In this document: positions 26,733-35,579 of the stretch, one piece after another | Numbering within the stretch: the stretch's first letter is position 1 | How the letters are laid out: every line of letters starts with the position of its first letter | Assembly: GCF_002206635.1 (NCBI RefSeq) | Contig: NZ_NGUO01000013.1 | Span: 1 to 64,000, forward strand | Length of the DNA stretch: 64,000 bases | Origin: Polynucleobacter aenigmaticus | GTDB taxonomy: Bacteria > Pseudomonadota > Gammaproteobacteria > Burkholderiales > Burkholderiaceae | Direction: 5' to 3' | The notes under the pieces: model-generated | Database searches by the model: none | The model's input: the letters and a program-made list of their open reading frames with translations, nothing else | Told to the model about the DNA's origin: nothing | Translations under genes and position numbers: made by a program

Positions 26733-26954
26733 TTAAAGCATGGTGGTTTCGTAGTACTTACGAATGTGCGCGGATAACTGATAGCCGTCATCTTTACCTT
26801 GAACGGTGCTACCGATTTCTTGAATCACAGCTTTACCAAGTGGGGTTTGCGAAGCAACGGCTACCGCACCAACAGCGGCTCCTGCTCCAATAAAAAACTT
26901 CCTACGGGAAGGTTTATTTTCTGCGGCTACTACAGTTGTGGATTTAGTGTTCAT
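26733..26954 (-). CDS. Small Tat-signal protein of formate dehydrogenase region (TIGR02811-like)
   Basis: A 73-residue protein with a twin-arginine motif (PSRRKFFIGAGA) and Ala-rich hydrophobic stretch, then a short tail (DDGYQLSAHIRKYYETTML). It matches the family described as formate dehydrogenase region TAT target, found just upstream of fdhA in proteobacteria. Its function is unknown; it could accompany FdhA through the Tat pore. It is 62 bases ahead of fdhA and directly follows the 123-base gap with the FNR-like site. Confidence 0.85.
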   Translation of the reverse strand: MNTKSTTVVAAENKPSRRKFFIGAGAAVGAVAVASQTPLGKAVIQEIGSTVQGKDDGYQLSAHIRKYYETTML

Positions 26955-26976
26955 CGCAAACTCCTATTTGGTGCAA

Positions 26977-26990
26977 TTGATATAGGTCAA
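26977..26990 (-). promoter_or_regulatory. FNR/Anr-type binding site upstream of formate dehydrogenase genes
   Basis: On the minus strand the site reads TTGACCTATATCAA, which fits the TTGAY-N4-ATCAA consensus of the FNR/ANR family. It is 23-36 bases ahead of the small Tat protein's start codon in the 123-base gap after the TorD-like gene. A centre at -41.5 would place the transcript start inside that small gene, so it may instead block a promoter, or the transcript may serve fdhA. No regulator gene is in the window. Confidence 0.5.
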
Positions 26991-27077
26991 GTGTAATTGG
27001 TAATTGCATTTTTGACATATTTGCTTCAAAAAGATTTGCTAAGGACAAACACTAATAATTTTTGATGCGATGCAACA

Positions 27078-27722
27078 TCAAATCATGTCGAAACTTTGTC
27101 CCTCGATCGCAAGGAATTCTCTAGTCAAGGCGGCAACTGGATGATAGAGATGCATCTCTGGAATGCCCTCTATTGCATCGCACAATTCGTCATACCAAGG
27201 GCGGATGTGCGCATTAAAAAAGACCCTTTGATTTGTAAGGTTTGAGATCTCTACATCATCACCTGCTATGAGGTAACGCATCACTTCACAGAGTGCCGAA
27301 AGATGATCCTCGGTCTCCGTAACTTCTTCGGCAGACTCTAGGCCAAATGTCTCTAGGGCACGACGAATATCCACTAAGGGCTTCTCATTTAAATGGCCGG
27401 CCATATAAAAGGAGCCATTGAGAACTACGTTGGGTCGACCTACGCTAATGAAATTGAGATCAAACTCATCGTGCCAAGCTTTGGCAGAATTGGATTTAGC
27501 AACCTCAACCACGCTATGCCAGACCTTGGCCAGCGGAGCATCCTCAGCCTTAGCTTCTTGGCCATCTGGAATAGAAGTGGCAATTTGATTTAGTAGTTCT
27601 TGGTCAGGCGCTTTGTGAAAGAGTCTGGCAATCAAGCCATATAGATCTGCCCTCGCTAAATCCTCTGGCAAACCCACATCACCCACTTCGGTAGTGGCAC
27701 CCTCTTTTATCTGCTCACTCAT
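27078..27722 (-). CDS. TorD/DmsD-family chaperone
   Basis: A 214-residue all-helical protein of the TorD/NarJ-type redox enzyme maturation family. DLYGLIARLFHKAPDQELL near residue 27 is the typical first helix. LSALCEVMRYLI and the VFFNAHIRPWYDELCDAI segment match the FNxHI-type motif. It probably binds the Tat signal of FdhA and holds it until the cofactor is in place. I chose the ATG at 27722, which overlaps the upstream stop as ATGA. Confidence 0.88.
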   Translation of the reverse strand: MSEQIKEGATTEVGDVGLPEDLARADLYGLIARLFHKAPDQELLNQIATSIPDGQEAKAEDAPLAKVWHSVVEVAKSNSAKAWHDEFDLNFISVGRPNVVLNGSFYMAGHLNEKPLVDIRRALETFGLESAEEVTETEDHLSALCEVMRYLIAGDDVEISNLTNQRVFFNAHIRPWYDELCDAIEGIPEMHLYHPVAALTREFLAIEGQSFDMI

Positions 27723-29809
27723 AGTTCTTTTTTCACCATATCTACAACGCGACAATCACTACACATCTTGAGTCTGTCTAGTGCCGCTCCAGCAAAGGCG
27801 CCATGAGCACCCAACTTAACTAACATCAAATCTACCATCTTTGCAGTTCCGAACACCTTGCCACAGCTAATGCAATGAAAGGGCTTAGTCTCATTGAGCT
27901 CTACTTTTTGCTTGCGTTCCTCAATCGTCTGCAAGCGAGGGGTTAATGCCAAGGCTTGCTCTGGGCAGGTTTGAACGCAAATGCCACATTGAACACACTG
28001 CTTTTCAATAAAGGAAAGTTTGGGCTCATCCAGGTTATCGAGCAAAGCCCCTTCAGGACAACTACCCACACAAGACATACAGAGTGTGCAAGCATCCTTA
28101 TTCATAGAGAGGCCACCTAAGAAAGATGACTTCGGCAAAGCAACTCCACCCGCCGGTAGAACCGTCTTAGCTTGCTTTTGCAAATACTCCAACACCATCT
28201 CAATGGTTTCACGCTTCTGATTACCCAAGCCAAAACTGGCAGGAGAGCAAATGGCTGGCAAAGCACCGCGCTGGCGAAGCTTACCCATCACAATCGACGC
28301 CGGCTGTAGATCGCCTGCGGACTCGAGTTGCACTAGCGAGAGTCTGGCATCAAATCCGTAGGCCGCCAAAATCGCATTCCCTAAATCAATTTGAGTTTCT
28401 AGCGCAGCACGGTAGGCAGGATCCTCATCACCCGTCAGCAGCAAAATGACTTCACCAAAGCCGTAACTGAGCGCACCCAGCCATAAATCTAAGCCGGTAG
28501 AGGCAATGTGCTCAATCCCATATGGCAATACAAAGGATGGTAATCCCTCAAACTGTTTTGGCCTAAGGTGGGCCGAGCGCCCAAGTGAATCCAGAAGCTG
28601 AGCTCCCGCCTTGAGCGTGTGCAACAACAAAGCCGGCATGGAAGACTGCTTGGCTTTAGCGCTCTCAGCAATAAACACATTGGCTAGTGTTTTAATTTCT
28701 TTACCTTGATGCGAAACACTAGGGTAGTTGTAACGCATTGCACCCGATGGGCAAACTGTCGAACAAGCACCACAACCCATGCAAAGATTGGGGTTCACCT
28801 CTACTGTGCCCTGGCCATTCTTGAACAAAGAGGATATGGCGCCTGTAGAGCACACATCGATACAGGCATTGCAACCTACTTTACCGTTACGACCGTGGGC
28901 GCAGACCTTCTCGTTATAAGCAAAGTATTTTGGCTTTTCAAACTCACCCACTAAACCTAGTAACTGATTCGCCACCAAAGCTTGCTCAAGGGGATCCCTA
29001 CCAGGAGCAAAGTAGCCTTGCGGAGGTTGACTCATGCGCATTTGAGGATTGGTACGCAGATCCATAATTAAGTCGAACTCAGAACTGCGCTGACGATCAA
29101 CTCGATCAAAATTGATGGCGCCTATACCGGCACAGGCCGTGATGCAATCACGGTGGGATTTGCATTTATTTAAATCAATCTGAAATGCATCATCAATCGC
29201 ACCTTCTGGGCAAACTTCAACGCAGGCGCCACAGCGAGTACACATCTCTGGATCAATCGGATTCTGTAAATTCCAGTCAACTGTAAAATGGCCAAGGTAG
29301 CCCTCCAGCTTACTTACTTCGCCTGTGTAGATCGGAAAATTTCTGGCGATCGGTAATGCGCCAGGCTCGGTACATAGAACTGACACGTCAAGAGAATCAC
29401 TCAGTTTTTCAGCCCAAGGCAAAGCTTGATCTCCAGGCCCAACAATTAACAAGCGCCCCTGACTTTCGTAATTCACAACTGGAACTGGTTCTGCTTCAGG
29501 CATGTCTGCTAAAGCGAGTAAGGCCGCGATCTTCGGTCCAGATGTTTTAGCCTCTTGAGTCCAGCCTGCCACCTCGCGAATATTGACAAAGCGTAATGGC
29601 GCCACTAAAGGCTTCTCGGATTGCTCTGCTAATTCGCTAAATAAGGCACCCTCTTGGGTGCAGGCAATGACGAGAGAATCATTACCGTCAAATGCCTTGA
29701 TGACCGTACCAATCTCCTGCCTGCATAAGGAGGTATGCACGGTGAGGCCTAAAGCCTTGGCATCCAAAGGCATGGTTCCATTGCAATTACAAATTAATTT
29801 TTGGCTCAT
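27719..29809 (-). CDS. Poly-ferredoxin 4Fe-4S protein of formate dehydrogenase cluster
   Basis: A 696-residue cytoplasmic-looking protein with several ferredoxin motifs in order: CTRCGACVEVCP with CKSHRDCITAC; CNACIDVC; CMGCGACSTVCP; CTLCMSCVGSCP with CVQCGICVQTCP; and a C-terminal CISCGK...CSDCR pair. No signal or membrane segment is visible. Members of this family occur beside formate dehydrogenase genes with DUF3305/DUF3306 partners; the precise task (electron transfer or cluster/cofactor delivery) is not known. It lies between DUF3306 and the TorD-like gene, coupled to the latter. Confidence 0.86.
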   Translation of the reverse strand: MSQKLICNCNGTMPLDAKALGLTVHTSLCRQEIGTVIKAFDGNDSLVIACTQEGALFSELAEQSEKPLVAPLRFVNIREVAGWTQEAKTSGPKIAALLALADMPEAEPVPVVNYESQGRLLIVGPGDQALPWAEKLSDSLDVSVLCTEPGALPIARNFPIYTGEVSKLEGYLGHFTVDWNLQNPIDPEMCTRCGACVEVCPEGAIDDAFQIDLNKCKSHRDCITACAGIGAINFDRVDRQRSSEFDLIMDLRTNPQMRMSQPPQGYFAPGRDPLEQALVANQLLGLVGEFEKPKYFAYNEKVCAHGRNGKVGCNACIDVCSTGAISSLFKNGQGTVEVNPNLCMGCGACSTVCPSGAMRYNYPSVSHQGKEIKTLANVFIAESAKAKQSSMPALLLHTLKAGAQLLDSLGRSAHLRPKQFEGLPSFVLPYGIEHIASTGLDLWLGALSYGFGEVILLLTGDEDPAYRAALETQIDLGNAILAAYGFDARLSLVQLESAGDLQPASIVMGKLRQRGALPAICSPASFGLGNQKRETIEMVLEYLQKQAKTVLPAGGVALPKSSFLGGLSMNKDACTLCMSCVGSCPEGALLDNLDEPKLSFIEKQCVQCGICVQTCPEQALALTPRLQTIEERKQKVELNETKPFHCISCGKVFGTAKMVDLMLVKLGAHGAFAGAALDRLKMCSDCRVVDMVKKEL

Positions 29810-29820
29810 AAATACTCTTC

Positions 29821-30381
29821 TTAACTGGTTTTCTTATCCACAGGTAAGGAGTCTTTATCCCCCACCTCCTGAACAGGTGTTTGTGTGGATGTTAAATCAG
29901 TCTGGTCTAGCGCCGGCAAAGCTGACTCTTTTGACCCCGGAAGATCGGTGGCAGCAACGATCGTAGATTCAAGCTCCTCACTGCTATCTTTGCGGAAGAT
30001 ATTCAGCATATCGGACTGAACCATGCGCTTGAGCATCTCCAAGGGGATGGGATCTGGCTTGGAATAGTCATCAATATAAATGTCTAAACCATCCATGACA
30101 TTAAAGTGCGGATCCGAAAACATCTTCTTCATAGCTGCTTGCTGTACCGCTGGATCAACACCAGGCTTCATAAACGCGGAGAAGTCAGGCGCAAAGCGAT
30201 CAATCTTCTCCACATCATCCAATGTCGCAGGTAGCGGAGCATCTTGAATCTCCACAACTTGCTCAGTCGCATCAGGGCTAGCCACTAATGCTTGCTTAGC
30301 ATCATCGGCTGATTTTTTTTCAGGCTCGAGGTGCTCCCCCGACTTACGTCGAGACCAGCGATTGAGAAATCCACCAGCCAT
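29821..30381 (-). CDS. DUF3306 domain-containing protein
   Basis: A roughly 186-residue acidic protein of the DUF3306 family. The N-terminal GGFLNRWSRRKSGE and central FAPDFSAFMKPGVDPAVQQAAMKKMFSDPHFNVMDGLDIYIDDY-type region are characteristic; no catalytic motif is visible. I chose the ATG at 30381, spaced five bases from GGAGG and overlapping the DUF3305 stop (TGATG), over an in-frame TTG three bases earlier. It is always seen with formate dehydrogenase genes in my recollection of the family. Function unknown. Confidence 0.85.
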   Translation of the reverse strand: MAGGFLNRWSRRKSGEHLEPEKKSADDAKQALVASPDATEQVVEIQDAPLPATLDDVEKIDRFAPDFSAFMKPGVDPAVQQAAMKKMFSDPHFNVMDGLDIYIDDYSKPDPIPLEMLKRMVQSDMLNIFRKDSSEELESTIVAATDLPGSKESALPALDQTDLTSTQTPVQEVGDKDSLPVDKKTS

Positions 30382-30920
30382 CAATCCTCCGCTGAGCGAT
30401 CAGCGCCCTTAAATGATGCGGGGCGATGACGTTTTTTGGGTTCAGGGCGATAGTGTTCGTTGACAAACTCCTGAAGCCAAGAGGCATGCTCCGGAGTCAA
30501 TGGAACACTATCAACCGATTCACCGCCATCTAATAAGCGCCCCGCTTCGTTATAGCTAACGCAGATGCGGTGAGGTATGGCAAACGAGGGATCTGATTTG
30601 GCCAACTCGATAGACTGCCCATCAATGTAGCGCTCCACATCCTCCTCTAGACGCCACATCACAAACCACGCAGGCAGAGTTGCTGACAAGTTGAGGTAAT
30701 AACCTTCAGCCTCATCCGGAAAGAGATTCAGCTCATACCCCGTAAATAACCAGGACTCACCCTGATCATCGCGCCCTAGAAACTGCCCAGAGATCTTATT
30801 GTCTGAGATCGAGGTGCTGCTAAATTGACCAAAATCAGGCAACACCTCCTGCGGCGCCCACCGAAATGAAATCCAGGGGTTATCAATAAACTGCTTGCGC
30901 ATGAGTACTGCAAAACGCAT
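30381..30920 (-). CDS. DUF3305 domain-containing protein
   Basis: A 179-residue protein of the DUF3305 family. The conserved pattern starts NPWISFRWAPQEVLPD and includes YYLNLSATLPAWFVMWR, which suggests a small beta-rich domain. A basic tail (PEPKKRHRPASFKG) ends the protein. It starts six bases after apbC and is coupled to DUF3306. Its function is unknown; the neighbourhood points to formate dehydrogenase maturation. Confidence 0.85.
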   Translation of the reverse strand: MRFAVLMRKQFIDNPWISFRWAPQEVLPDFGQFSSTSISDNKISGQFLGRDDQGESWLFTGYELNLFPDEAEGYYLNLSATLPAWFVMWRLEEDVERYIDGQSIELAKSDPSFAIPHRICVSYNEAGRLLDGGESVDSVPLTPEHASWLQEFVNEHYRPEPKKRHRPASFKGADRSAED

Positions 30921-30926
30921 AAGGCC

Positions 30927-32015
30927 TTAGGTATTCTGAACCACGATGTTAGGAAATTTACTGCTCATATCTTTTGAGAGAGTAGCCACCTTAATAGCGA
31001 CCCTTCTGGCAATCGTTTTATAAAGAGTGCTAATAGCGCCATCTGGATCAGCCACTACAGTAGGGCGACCTGCATCTGCCTGCTCACGAATCGATAAATT
31101 CAACGGTAAGTCGCCTAAGAAATCCACGCCATACTCTTTACACATCTTCTGGCCACCGCCCGAGCCAAACACATGCTCTTCATGACCGCAGCTTGGACAA
31201 ACATAAGTGCTCATATTTTCGATAATGCCAACAATCGGCACGCCGACCTTCTCAAACATCTTTAAACCCTTGCGGGCATCTAATAGCGCAATGTCTTGCG
31301 GCGTTGTCACGATGACCGCGCCCGTGACTGGTACCTTTTGCGCAAGTGTTAACTGAATATCGCCAGTACCTGGTGGCATATCCACAATTAAATAATCTAG
31401 ATCGCGCCAACGGGTCTGACGTAGCAGCTGCTCTAATGCAGAGGTAACCATTGGGCCGCGCCACACCATCGGCGCATCATCATCAATCAAGAAACCAATT
31501 GAGCTCGCTTGGAGACCATGACCCACCATAGGCTCCATGGTATTTTCTTCAATTGATTCTGGTCTGCCAGTAATACCGAGCATCATAGGTTGACTTGGGC
31601 CATAGATATCCGCATCCAATATGCCAACTTGAGCGCCTTCTGCAGATAAAGCCAATGCAAGGTTGACGGCAGTGGTGGATTTTCCGACACCACCCTTACC
31701 GCTAGCTACTGCAATAATATTTTTTACGCCTGGCAATAATTTGACGCCTCGTTGCACTGCATGCGCAACAATTTGACTACTGACATTCACGCTAACATTT
31801 TTAACATCAGGCAATTCACGAAGCATGTTAATCACTAATTTACGAATAATGTCAAACTGGCTTTTAGCGGGGTAACCAAGCACGATGTCCAGACTAATCT
31901 CTCCACCATCTACCCGTAAATTTTTGACGCTCTTTGCCGATACAAAATCAATTTGGGTATTTGGGTCAATTAAACCCTTTAATGCTGCTTGCACAGCCTC
32001 TACAGTAAGCGACAC
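30927..32015 (-). CDS. apbC: Iron-sulfur cluster carrier ATPase ApbC/Mrp
   Basis: A 362-residue P-loop ATPase that binds and transfers [4Fe-4S] clusters. It has an N-terminal MIP18/DUF59 domain (about 1-85), a deviant Walker A GKGGVGKSTTAVN near residue 105, and the bridging Cys pair in YVCPSCGHEEHVFG. The start is GTG at 32015 with an AGGAGA site seven bases ahead. It heads the minus-strand run of DUF3305, DUF3306, poly-ferredoxin and formate dehydrogenase genes, which are all rich in clusters. In many proteobacteria apbC is elsewhere, so this linkage is worth noting. Confidence 0.93.
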   Translation of the reverse strand: MSLTVEAVQAALKGLIDPNTQIDFVSAKSVKNLRVDGGEISLDIVLGYPAKSQFDIIRKLVINMLRELPDVKNVSVNVSSQIVAHAVQRGVKLLPGVKNIIAVASGKGGVGKSTTAVNLALALSAEGAQVGILDADIYGPSQPMMLGITGRPESIEENTMEPMVGHGLQASSIGFLIDDDAPMVWRGPMVTSALEQLLRQTRWRDLDYLIVDMPPGTGDIQLTLAQKVPVTGAVIVTTPQDIALLDARKGLKMFEKVGVPIVGIIENMSTYVCPSCGHEEHVFGSGGGQKMCKEYGVDFLGDLPLNLSIREQADAGRPTVVADPDGAISTLYKTIARRVAIKVATLSKDMSSKFPNIVVQNT

Positions 32016-32143
32016 AACTTTCTCCTATGAAGAACAACCCTTTTACGGGGCGTTCAATTTCTATTATTCAGTGTTATTGCGAAAAATGGATTAGAGGGTA
32101 GATTAACCGCACATGCAAAAAATTGCTAAAGCCAAATTTAGGG

Positions 32144-32338
32144 TTATTGAGAAACTGGAAAGCCTGCATCGGTGATCAGCTCTGCAGCCAGCCCTGGGGA
32201 TAGACTTGTTTCAAGGCTAACTACCTGAGTCGGCAAATCTGCCTGCACCTTGGCTTGAGGGTCTTGCGCCTGAATTGCACGAGTCACTGCGTTAATACAG
32301 CCGCCACAAGTCATTCCTGAGACCTTGAGAGTAAACAT
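32144..32338 (-). CDS. Heavy-metal-associated domain protein (CopZ-like copper chaperone)
   Basis: A 64-residue single HMA domain with the metal-binding GMTCGGC motif near residues 8-14. It would bind Cu(I) and pass it to CopA. AAAAGGAGTT gives a strong ribosome site. It is divergent from copA, 73 bases apart, so the two probably share a copper-responsive control region, though no CueR or CsoR gene is present here. Confidence 0.88.
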   Translation of the reverse strand: MFTLKVSGMTCGGCINAVTRAIQAQDPQAKVQADLPTQVVSLETSLSPGLAAELITDAGFPVSQ

Positions 32339-32411
32339 AAGAACTCCTTTTAAACTATCAAAATACTATTGTTAATGGCCTTTTTTTACCTTACGGTAGA
32401 TTATCTTCCAC

Positions 32412-34700
32412 ATGACACCTAAAGAACTGACCAATTCCGAGTTTTTCACCCTAGATATTGGCGGAATGACCTGCGCATCTTGCGTTGGTCGCGTGGAGAA
32501 GGCCTTAGGTAAGATTCCCGAGGTTGAGGCTGCCAGCGTCAATTTGGCAACCGAGCAGGCCAAAATTCGTATTAAGGCGGGCTCTATAAGTCTCGCAGAC
32601 ATCATCAAACTGGTTCAGAAGACGGGTTATGAAGCTAAAGAAAGCTCTGCACGGGGTAAGCTTGACCAGAGCATCGCCAAGTCATTCTGGGCTGCGGACG
32701 GCTTAGGTCGCGTCATTCTTAGTTTTCTACTTTCTGCCCCGCTGTTTTTACCCATGTTCTTCATGCCATTAGGCATTCACTGGTCTTTATCAGGATGGTG
32801 GCAGCTAGCTTTAGCTACTCCAGTGCAATTTGTATTTGGATGGCGTTTTTATAAAGCAGGTTACAAATCTCTCAAGGCTGGCGCTGGCAATATGGATTTA
32901 TTGGTAGCACTAGGAACCAGCGCTGCCTTCGGTCTCAGCTTGTACCTCTTGCTCGCCTCTACCCACACACATGAACTTTACTTTGAAGGCTCGGCTGTCA
33001 TTATCTGCATGGTCTTATTAGGCAAATGGCTAGAGGCTCGTGCCAAACAACAAACCAGCGAAGCCATTCGCGCCCTGCAACAACTCTGGCCAGAGCACGC
33101 CAAGGTATTGAATGCAGGTCTTGAACTCCAAGGTAATGCTGGCGTGAGTCCAGAGCAGTACCGCGACCTACCTTTAGACCAAGTGCTTCCCGGCGATAGA
33201 GTGGTGGCGCTCCCTGGTGAACGCATTCCAGTGGATGGCGTCATTATTTTGGGCGCTAGTCATATCGATGAATCCCTACTCACCGGTGAAAGTGAGCCCA
33301 TTAAAAAAACACATGGCTCCAAAGTCATCGGAGGCGCTTTGAATGGCGAGGGTGCGTTAGTGATCGTGGCAGAGGCAGTTGGTATTGAGAGTGTTCTCTC
33401 AAAAATCATCCATTTGGTTGAAGATGCACAAACCCAAAAAGCCCCCATTCAAAAACTAGTTGACCAAGTCAGCGCCATCTTTGTGCCCACCGTCATTCTG
33501 CTAGCAATTTTTACTGGCATTGGTAATTGGCTTTATTTTGACTCAACCTCCATTGCGATCTTGCGCGCCGTCTCTGTTTTAGTGATTGCCTGTCCTTGTG
33601 CATTAGGCTTAGCCACTCCAGCGGCAATCATGGCTGGTACCGGTGTCGCTGCACGCTTTGGCATTTTGATTAAGGATCCCCAGGTATTGGAACTGGCACA
33701 CAAACTCGACATTGTTGCTTTTGATAAGACTGGCACATTGACCGTTGGCAAACCACGCATGCTGGCCCTGCTGCCTTTTAATTTGTCATCAGTAGATGGG
33801 GGTCAAATACTCGCTACTGCTGCAGGCTTGCAATTGGGAAGTGAACATCCCTTGGCTAAAGCGCTCATCGACTCAGCTAAAGAAAAGAATATTTTACCGA
33901 TTGCGGCATCGGCCAGTAAGGCGCTACCAGGGATTGGCATTGAAGGTATTCCCAGCGCCGGTGTTTTTGCAGGACAAACCTTGCGCCTCCAAAGCGTGGC
34001 ATCTCTTGACGACTCTACTCACTACCCCATCATCTTAGAAAAAGCAGAGAGCTACTTCAATCAAGGTCAAACGGTTTCTGTACTCATGAATGCAGGCTCG
34101 GAAATAACTGCGGTCCCCACTCCAATTGCCATCATTGCTTTTGGAGATGAGCTCAAGCCAAATGCTCATGAGGCGATCCACACATTAAATGTATTAGATA
34201 TTCGGACAGTGATGTTGTCTGGCGATAATTTAGCCGCTGCTACGCGCGTAGGTAAAAAAATCGGAATAGATGAAGTCTTTGCGCAAATCCTGCCGGGCAA
34301 TAAAGCAGAAATAATTCAAAAACTGCAAACCGCACCGGAAGGTAGAAAACATTTTGTAGCAATGGTTGGTGATGGTGTAAACGATGCACCTGCATTGGCG
34401 ATGGCAGATGTGGGTATGGCAATGTCCACCGGAACTGATGTTGCCATGCAGGCCGCCGGTATTACCCTCATGCGCGGTGATCCCACTTTAGTGGCTGATG
34501 CAATTGATATTTCCAAGAAAACTTGGAACAAGATTCGTCAAAATTTATTTTGGGCATTTGCATTTAATACCATCGGCATACCGATGGCGGCGCTAGGCTA
34601 TTTAACACCGATGCTAGCAGGTAGCGCCATGGCACTCTCTAGCTTCTGCGTATTGAGCAATGCCCTACTCTTAAAGCGCTGGCATCCTAGTCATCGCTAG
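32412..34700 (+). CDS. copA: Copper-exporting P1B-type ATPase
   Basis: A 762-residue membrane ATPase that exports Cu(I). It has one N-terminal HMA domain (CASC, Cys21 and Cys24), the TGES loop at 291-294, the membrane metal site CPC at 394-396, phosphorylated Asp438 in DKTGT, and the GDGVNDAPAL hinge. The last membrane pair carries N-x6-FN-x4-P (711-724) and MALSSFCVLSNALL (740-753). The latter is the P1B-1 signature, but the former has Phe718 where most copper pumps have Tyr. It is divergent from the CopZ-like gene. Confidence 0.93.
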   Translation: MTPKELTNSEFFTLDIGGMTCASCVGRVEKALGKIPEVEAASVNLATEQAKIRIKAGSISLADIIKLVQKTGYEAKESSARGKLDQSIAKSFWAADGLGRVILSFLLSAPLFLPMFFMPLGIHWSLSGWWQLALATPVQFVFGWRFYKAGYKSLKAGAGNMDLLVALGTSAAFGLSLYLLLASTHTHELYFEGSAVIICMVLLGKWLEARAKQQTSEAIRALQQLWPEHAKVLNAGLELQGNAGVSPEQYRDLPLDQVLPGDRVVALPGERIPVDGVIILGASHIDESLLTGESEPIKKTHGSKVIGGALNGEGALVIVAEAVGIESVLSKIIHLVEDAQTQKAPIQKLVDQVSAIFVPTVILLAIFTGIGNWLYFDSTSIAILRAVSVLVIACPCALGLATPAAIMAGTGVAARFGILIKDPQVLELAHKLDIVAFDKTGTLTVGKPRMLALLPFNLSSVDGGQILATAAGLQLGSEHPLAKALIDSAKEKNILPIAASASKALPGIGIEGIPSAGVFAGQTLRLQSVASLDDSTHYPIILEKAESYFNQGQTVSVLMNAGSEITAVPTPIAIIAFGDELKPNAHEAIHTLNVLDIRTVMLSGDNLAAATRVGKKIGIDEVFAQILPGNKAEIIQKLQTAPEGRKHFVAMVGDGVNDAPALAMADVGMAMSTGTDVAMQAAGITLMRGDPTLVADAIDISKKTWNKIRQNLFWAFAFNTIGIPMAALGYLTPMLAGSAMALSSFCVLSNALLLKRWHPSHR

Positions 34701-34725
34701 AAAAGAGAGAGATAAAATCGGCGCC

Positions 34726-35532
34726 TTACTTTACGTTCTTACGTAATAGCTCGATATCGCCGTAGAGGGCGCGCACTTCTGATTTGGTGTTATCCGTATC
34801 GGTCAGCAGTGCGATACCAATTACATTGCCTGGTGCTTCTCCATAGGCTAGCTTGTAGTCTGCCGCAAGATCACGTTCATGCTTGCGCCACTCACCCAAG
34901 TTATCCCAACCAGAATCCACCACAATCATTTTCACTCGAGAGGTGTGCGCATTATTTAAAACAGTGTTGGACGCATTTTTACCAGACCAGATATACATCA
35001 CCGTGGCATACGGCATCTCTTGGCCGCTAATTAAATTAGCCATCTCAAAGGTCAGCTTTTCTTTAAGGGAGAGTTTTGATTTGTTGCCATCAAAGGCTAC
35101 GAGAAGCCGTAATGGCGCATCGTCGAGATAACTATCGGCATTGTCGGCTTGAGGCATTGCCCCTACAGCCTTCCACTCCCACTGTAGCCATAAGTTTTGT
35201 GCTGAGCGCGGGCGAAGTTTTACTGCAAGACCTGAAGCTGAGGTTTTGGAGTTGGCGGCAAGCACAGTTCGTCCTTGATACTTCTCAAGGCGATAAACCG
35301 TATTTTTCTTAAAGGGCGCTATACGATAAAAGTGCCATCCCTCCGGCATGCCATCTCGAGCCTTCTCGGCGGAGAATTTTGGCAAATCCTCCTGGGCAGG
35401 TAATTGATCTGCATTAAAAGCCTGGCCAGCCTCATTCTCAACAGAGTTACCAGTAAAGCCGGCGCAACCCGCCAAAAAGATGGATGCAGCAGTCAAAAGC
35501 AGTAGGGCTCGGGAGAAACTTCTTATGGACAT
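34726..35532 (-). CDS. DUF3047 lipoprotein
   Basis: A 268-residue lipoprotein with a lipobox (IFLAGC, Cys near residue 23). The mature part matches DUF3047, with LWLQWEWKA, RLLVAFDGNK, VMYIWSG, and DNLGEWRKHERDLAADY. Such proteins are predicted beta-rich periplasmic or outer-membrane proteins of unknown function. I chose the ATG at 35532; the longer frame to 35736 crosses into the divergent glycosyltransferase gene. Confidence 0.82.
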   Translation of the reverse strand: MSIRSFSRALLLLTAASIFLAGCAGFTGNSVENEAGQAFNADQLPAQEDLPKFSAEKARDGMPEGWHFYRIAPFKKNTVYRLEKYQGRTVLAANSKTSASGLAVKLRPRSAQNLWLQWEWKAVGAMPQADNADSYLDDAPLRLLVAFDGNKSKLSLKEKLTFEMANLISGQEMPYATVMYIWSGKNASNTVLNNAHTSRVKMIVVDSGWDNLGEWRKHERDLAADYKLAYGEAPGNVIGIALLTDTDNTKSEVRALYGDIELLRKNVK

Positions 35533-35579
35533 ACCCCTATTGTCCCAAAGAATGTAGGGAGTAAGTCTAAAATCATTGC

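Noticed and set aside
27007..27035. Second FNR-like site (TTGAC...TTCAA) in the formate dehydrogenase gap
   Set aside because: The half sites are spaced four bases too far apart for an FNR-type 14-mer.
27062..27081. TTGATG/CATCAA inverted repeat at the end of the TorD-like gene
   Set aside because: Six weak pairs, eight-base loop and overlap with the stop codon; probably chance.
32387..32398. TACC-TTAC-GGTA palindrome as CueR/CsoR operator between the CopZ-like and copA genes
   Set aside because: Too short, and no matching -35/-10 with a 19-base spacer; position is attractive but evidence is weak.
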